Source: Chloroflexota bacterium
GTDB lineage: Bacteria; Chloroflexota; Dehalococcoidia; Lucifugimonadales; JACPCL1
Length of the DNA: 8,814 nucleotides
Reading direction: 5' to 3'
Assembly (NCBI GenBank): GCA_016210375.1
Contig: JACQUH010000001.1
Coordinates: forward strand, 1 to 8,814
A program made the translations under genes and the position numbers. Of this stretch, positions 6,068 through 8,814 are shown in pieces. Each line of letters starts with the position of its first letter. Position 1 is the first letter of the stretch. The notes under the pieces were generated by a model. That model saw nothing but the letters and a program-made list of their open reading frames with translations, was not told the origin of the DNA and searched no databases.

Positions 6068-6688
6068 CTAGCCCAGAGGAAGGGATCGGATTTCCTCTTC
6101 AGCATAGGTCTCAAAGCAAAGGGAATTCAACAATAGATGTATGAAGATCGCCGTTAGCCAGCGGTCGTCTGGTCTCTCTTGGATATGGCTATAGAAGGCT
6201 CTGGTACACTGCCCAACAACGTCGGATACCATTTCCGCCAACACCTTTATTTTCTCGTCCTGATCCGTTGGGACAACGGTCCAGCCGCCATCCTTCTTGC
6301 GTCCCACTACCGACCATCCTTTGGCGGGTAGGTCCTGGCCCAGCCTGCCGCTAGCCATGGCGCTCCTATGGGCCCTGGCGACTCGTTCTTTCGCATACGC
6401 CTCCGGGTCCCAGGCTTCAAACTGATAACCTAGAATGATCTGTTCCTCTTGAAAGCGGGTAAGCGAATGCTCTACCTTGGCCCACTCCTCGGGCTCAGTG
6501 CAGACAAAAAGCCGGATGTAGTCGTACTTGCCCGGGCTAAAGTAATGCATGACCAGAATCCGGTTCACACCCAACTGGTCAAGCGCCGGCAGCATTCTAG
6601 AGCGGAGAAACTGGTAATGTTGGTTTGCCCAACCTTCGCGATGAGCGGCATCGGACATAGTAATTCTGATGTCATTCCACTGTGCCAT
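6068..6688 (-). CDS. Uncharacterised 206-residue protein
   Basis: I do not recognise this family with confidence. ATG at 6686-6688 is chosen because a perfect AAGGAGG lies four bases upstream; a TTG start at 6706 is possible but has no such site. Residues 20-65 predict a helix followed by a strand and the Y-D-Y-I-R-L stretch (NRILVMHYFSPGKYDYIRL), 85-103 hold GYQFEAWDPEAYAKER, 122-140 are Gly/Trp/Lys rich, and 145-200 look all-helical with an aliphatic segment (TAIFIHLLLNSLCF) that is short for a membrane span. The order is faintly like the C-terminal domain of thiopeptide-type dehydratases (R-L-R strand, then a PE motif, then helices), but no residue-level match supports this. There is no signal peptide. 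It precedes the CoA-transferase genes in the same orientation and is 172 bases from the first. Confidence 0.7.
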   Translation of the reverse strand: MAQWNDIRITMSDAAHREGWANQHYQFLRSRMLPALDQLGVNRILVMHYFSPGKYDYIRLFVCTEPEEWAKVEHSLTRFQEEQIILGYQFEAWDPEAYAKERVARAHRSAMASGRLGQDLPAKGWSVVGRKKDGGWTVVPTDQDEKIKVLAEMVSDVVGQCTRAFYSHIQERPDDRWLTAIFIHLLLNSLCFETYAEEEIRSLPLG

Positions 6689-6746
6689 GGTGCCTCCTTC
6701 GGCCAATGCTAGTGTAGCGCTTCTAACGCTTCGCTACCCAGTCCGA

Positions 6747-6785
6747 CCTAACCCCCTGTCCCCCTTCCCGCACGGGAAGGGGGAA
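6747..6785 (+). repeat. CCCCCTTCCC hairpin repeat, copy A
   Basis: CCTAACCCCCTGT (6747-6759) leads into a 10-bp hairpin CCCCCTTCCC-GCAC-GGGAAGGGGG (6760-6783) and AA. The 24-base hairpin is exactly the reverse complement of 8737-8760, and the flanking TAACC..ACCCCCT sequence is also shared, so the two are inverted copies of one dispersed element, sitting on either side of the glmL-like gene. Confidence 0.7.
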
Positions 6786-6788
6786 TAC

Positions 6789-6818
6789 TCTCTCCCTCTC
6801 CGTGCGGAGAGGGAGAGA
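6789..6818. repeat. 13-bp perfect hairpin
   Basis: TCTCTCCCTCTCC (6789-6801) pairs perfectly with GGAGAGGGAGAGA (6806-6818) around GTGC. It follows copy A of the dispersed hairpin by 5 bases, giving two hairpins in a row. Neither strand has a T-tract after it, so it is unlikely to be a classical terminator; it may be part of the same repeat element. Confidence 0.65.
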
Positions 6819-7016
6819 CAGAGGGAGAGGTCCAGGGCAGCAAGCGTTGTGCCCATAGTTTCCCAAAACAAACGATACATGTGAATCACTACACAGCATG
6901 CTGCGGGGAAGGGGTGTTTGTGTTGGTTTTGGTTGTTGAAAGGGCCATGTTCTCTGTTCAGTGGTGTGCCCCAGCAGTCCCTGCATCGGTTGTCCACGAG
7001 CGGCGCGAGGGCCGGG

Positions 7017-8435
7017 CTAGTCGGGCGTAGGGGCGAGGGCTGGCACGCGCGCCAGGGACCCTTTGACGACGCGCAGGGCCTTGCCAGGGTGCACGGAGGC
7101 CAATAGGCCCCCCGCGTACAGGACGTAGTGGCTGTCCACGTACAGCTCCGGGGCCCTGGGCCGCAGGGAGAAGGGGTTGGCCCGGTCGTATAGGCTGGCC
7201 AGGAGGGGCTGGAAGGGGCTGGACCCAAAGGCGAAGACGCCGCCAGTGCCAATTAGCGCCCGGACGTCGGTGAGGTCCTTGCCGTACAGCACGGTAGGGC
7301 CGGCGCCATTCTCCTGGGCGTAGAAGCCAGCGTGGCGCTCTGCGGCCATCCAGGTGGCGGCGGTGGCCATGGCGCGGTCCATCTCCTGCTCTTGCACTGT
7401 GTGGGGCAGCGTGGAGGTGTGAGCGGCCAGGTACTCGGCCCGGCTCTGGGCCTCGGTGGTTTCCAGGCGAGAGGCGATGGCTTGTGGGAGGTTCGGGCTG
7501 GAGCGCTGTGCCGCCTCTAGCAGAGAGAGGGCGCTGACCCGCAGGCCCAGGTCGCCCTCCACCGTGCGCTTGGCGAAGGGCTCCTGGAGCCCCGCCGCTG
7601 GGACGTGGCCATCGGTGGGTTTGCCCCAGGCGGCGGAGTGCACGTCCGTGGTGGCGCCGCCGATGTCTATCACCATGGTGTCGCCCAGGCCAGGCTCTCC
7701 ATCTTCGCCCGTGGCCAGCAACTCCGCCATGCGGAGCACCGCCATGGGGGTGGGCATCACGACACCGCCCACGTACTTCGCGGCGCGGTCCAGGCCCTTG
7801 GCCTTGACGATATGGCGTATGAACACCTCTTGGATGACCTTGCGGGCAGGCTCTACATTCAGCGTGTTCAGGGCGGGCATGACGTTCTCACAGCCGTAGC
7901 TGGCCTGGCCTGCGCTGCGGAAGATGGCGCAGACCTGGTCGGTAACCTGGGCGTTGCCCGCCACCACGACAGGGGCCCGGACGGTGGAGCTGGCGATCTG
8001 CTGGGCGTTGTGAAGGATGACGTCGTAGTTGCCGCCGTCAACGCCCCCGGCCAGCAGGATGATGTCCGGGTTGGCCTGCTCCAACTCTGCCGTGGAGCGT
8101 CCAGTGAGCTTACGCTCGGTGACGGTGATGACCTTGGCGCCGGCGCCCAGGGCCGCCCGGTTGGCGGCTTCGGCGGTGAGGCGGCCGATGAACCCCACGG
8201 CGGCCATGCGCAGGCCGCCGGCGGCGCTGGAACAGGCCAGGCGCAGGGTGACCTGCTCATCGCGGATGCCAGTCTGCTCCCGGAGCAGGTGGATCGCGCG
8301 CAAGAGGCCCTGGGTCACGTCGGTGTCCACGGTGCTTGGGGCCTGAGCGTGGCCAAGAAACCGGTCCTGGTTCAGGTCCACGGCGGCAACCTTGGTGTAG
8401 GTGCTACCGAAGTCTATCAGCAGCGCGATGGGCAT
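7017..8435 (-). CDS. glmL: GlmL/MutL family ATPase (glutamate mutase-associated type)
   Basis: This 472-residue protein matches the full length of the GlmL/MutL family, an actin/Hsp70-like ATPase fold. Motifs in order: DFGSTYTKV at 8-16 (phosphate 1), CSSAAGGLRMAAVG at 68-81, LTAEAANRAALGAGA near 86-100, PDIILLAGGVDGGN at 123-136, VIDIGGATTDVHS at 255-267 (phosphate 2), RTVEGDLGLR at 290-299 and IGTGGVF near the C-terminus. In clostridia glmL lies between the two subunits of adenosylcobalamin-dependent glutamate mutase, and the family is thought to help maintain or reactivate such mutases. No mutase subunit is in this window, so its client is unknown. ATG at 8433-8435 has AGAGG four bases upstream. 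Very GC rich (44/60 at 8101-8160). A 318-residue + strand frame over it is a shadow. It is unrelated to DNA-repair MutL. Confidence 0.87.
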   Translation of the reverse strand: MPIALLIDFGSTYTKVAAVDLNQDRFLGHAQAPSTVDTDVTQGLLRAIHLLREQTGIRDEQVTLRLACSSAAGGLRMAAVGFIGRLTAEAANRAALGAGAKVITVTERKLTGRSTAELEQANPDIILLAGGVDGGNYDVILHNAQQIASSTVRAPVVVAGNAQVTDQVCAIFRSAGQASYGCENVMPALNTLNVEPARKVIQEVFIRHIVKAKGLDRAAKYVGGVVMPTPMAVLRMAELLATGEDGEPGLGDTMVIDIGGATTDVHSAAWGKPTDGHVPAAGLQEPFAKRTVEGDLGLRVSALSLLEAAQRSSPNLPQAIASRLETTEAQSRAEYLAAHTSTLPHTVQEQEMDRAMATAATWMAAERHAGFYAQENGAGPTVLYGKDLTDVRALIGTGGVFAFGSSPFQPLLASLYDRANPFSLRPRAPELYVDSHYVLYAGGLLASVHPGKALRVVKGSLARVPALAPTPD

Positions 8436-8635
8436 AGGACCTCTAAGGCGAAAGCGTTAGGCATAAGGGTAGCAGGTGAAAGGTTCCTGGGAAAGATGCT
8501 GTTGGGTTCCAGGACTGGGGTGGGCTTGGTAACAGTCTCAAATAGTTTTCATTTTCCCTAGCCTGAAGGTTGTGGCATCATGCCGGCCCCTTTATGGTCA
8601 TTGAACCATTATGACGTCAATGAGACCAAACCTCT

Positions 8636-8671
8636 CCCCCTGTGGTCCCCCTCTCCTGGGAGGAGAGGGGG
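8636..8671 (+). repeat. Hairpin repeat, diverged copy B
   Basis: CCCCCTGTGGT leads into an 11-bp perfect hairpin: CCCCCTCTCCT (8647-8657), loop GGG, AGGAGAGGGGG (8661-8671). Its layout, a CCCCCTGT flank and then a C-rich arm, matches copy A with small changes, so I read it as a diverged member in the same orientation. Confidence 0.5.
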
Positions 8672-8684
8672 ATGATATTCTGAA

Positions 8685-8723
8685 GAATCAGCGTGATGCG
8701 GCAAGGCCGCATCACGCTGATTC
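8685..8723. repeat. 18-bp perfect palindrome with 3-nt loop
   Basis: GAATCAGCGTGATGCGGC at 8685-8702 is followed, after AAG, by its exact reverse complement at 8706-8723. Unlike its neighbours it is not a C/G tract, so composition alone does not explain it. It is centred between hairpin copies B and C, which point in opposite directions. As RNA it would form a very stable stem on either strand; no T-run follows, so I call it a repeat core rather than a terminator. Confidence 0.8.
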
Positions 8724-8736
8724 AAACCTATGTCTT

Positions 8737-8780
8737 CCCCCTTCCCGTGCGGGAAGGGGGAGCTAGAGGGGGTTGGGTTA
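8737..8780 (-). repeat. CCCCCTTCCC hairpin repeat, inverted copy C
   Basis: The hairpin CCCCCTTCCC-GTGC-GGGAAGGGGG at 8737-8760 is the exact reverse complement of 6760-6783. On the - strand it is preceded by TAACCCAACCCCCT, matching the flank of copy A apart from short insertions. Confidence 0.7.
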
Positions 8781-8793
8781 GTCAGTCAAAGAC

Positions 8794-8810
8794 CTTCAGG
8801 GGGCGGTACA
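8794..8810. repeat. Partial copy of the 1854-1870 element
   Basis: CTTCAGGGGGCGGTACA matches CTTCAGGGGGCGGCACA at 1854-1870 in 16 of 17 positions. The left arm that completes the hairpin at 1847 is absent here, so this is either half an element or continues past the window edge. Confidence 0.45.
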
Positions 8811-8814
8811 CAAG

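Larger units (their letters stand above)
6689..7016. other. Intergenic region with two strong hairpins
   Basis: No gene is credible in these 328 bases. They contain the ribosome binding site and leader of the 206-residue protein, two adjacent hairpins at 6760-6818, an A/C-rich stretch on the - strand around 6915-6945, and the end of the glmL-like transcript. I see no clear sigma-70 promoter. Confidence 0.55.
8436..8814. other. Intergenic region with REPIN-like repeats
   Basis: The last 379 bases hold no credible gene. They include the glmL-like leader, an imperfect inverted repeat TGGTC-ATTG/CAATGAGACCA at 8595-8628, two outward-inverted hairpin repeats with a long palindrome between them (8636-8780), and a partial copy of the hairpin found at 1847-1870. 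The right edge cuts the sequence. Confidence 0.55.

Noticed and set aside
6747..6818. CRISPR-like repeats
   Set aside because: The hairpins are not regularly spaced, have no spacers of uniform length, and no cas gene is present.
7605..8561. A 318-codon open frame on the + strand
   Set aside because: It lies antisense to the well-supported glmL-like gene in very GC-rich DNA, where long shadow frames are common, and its Gly/Ala/Val/Asp-rich product shows no family motif.

Overview
The window looks like chromosomal DNA of a GC-rich bacterium. The last 30 codons of a valyl-tRNA synthetase gene enter at the left edge on the + strand; every other gene I can support lies on the - strand. Several things together suggest Chloroflexota, perhaps a Dehalococcoidia or SAR202-like lineage: a GlmL/MutL-type ATPase, a two-domain family III CoA-transferase, and many intergenic CCCCCTTCCC/GGGAAGGGGG hairpins. 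No ribosomal RNA or taxonomic marker is present, so this placement is an inference of moderate to low confidence.

Layout. (1) 1-93: the valS tail. (2) 101-1587: a compact - strand operon of three genes: a HicB-type antitoxin-like protein, a STAS-like plus GHKL-ATPase protein whose GTG start overlaps the hicB stop by 4 bp, and a small STAS-like (DUF4325-type) protein 6 bp further on. No HicA toxin is visible. (3) 1588-1943: an intergenic stretch with an extended -10 promoter candidate, a 12-nt direct repeat and two adjacent hairpins. (4) 1944-3305: a class I 3-oxoacid CoA-transferase, subunits A and B, 3 bp apart. (5) 3502-5895: a 797-residue fusion of two family III (CaiB/BaiF) CoA-transferase domains; only the second keeps the expected aspartate. 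A 37-bp composite repeat lies upstream and may be an operator. (6) 6068-6688: an unrecognised 206-residue protein. (7) 6689-7016: an intergenic region with two strong hairpins. (8) 7017-8435: a GlmL/MutL-like ATPase. (9) 8436-8814: an intergenic region with a REPIN-like arrangement around an 18-bp perfect palindrome.

How the parts may work together. Genes 1944-5895 bring two mechanistically unrelated CoA-transferase families side by side, as expected of a locus that activates and cleaves an organic acid, but no gene here names the acid. The HicB/ATPase/STAS operon has the components of a partner-switching regulator (an ATPase or kinase of the anti-sigma type plus a STAS partner) with a HicB-like protein in place of a sigma factor or a toxin. 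It is the best candidate for an undescribed system in the window.

Composition is mosaic. The sampled valS and glmL segments are both 44/60 GC, while sampled segments of the ATPase gene and of the fused CoA-transferase gene are 30/60 and 29/60. The DNA between valS and glmL may therefore be accessory.
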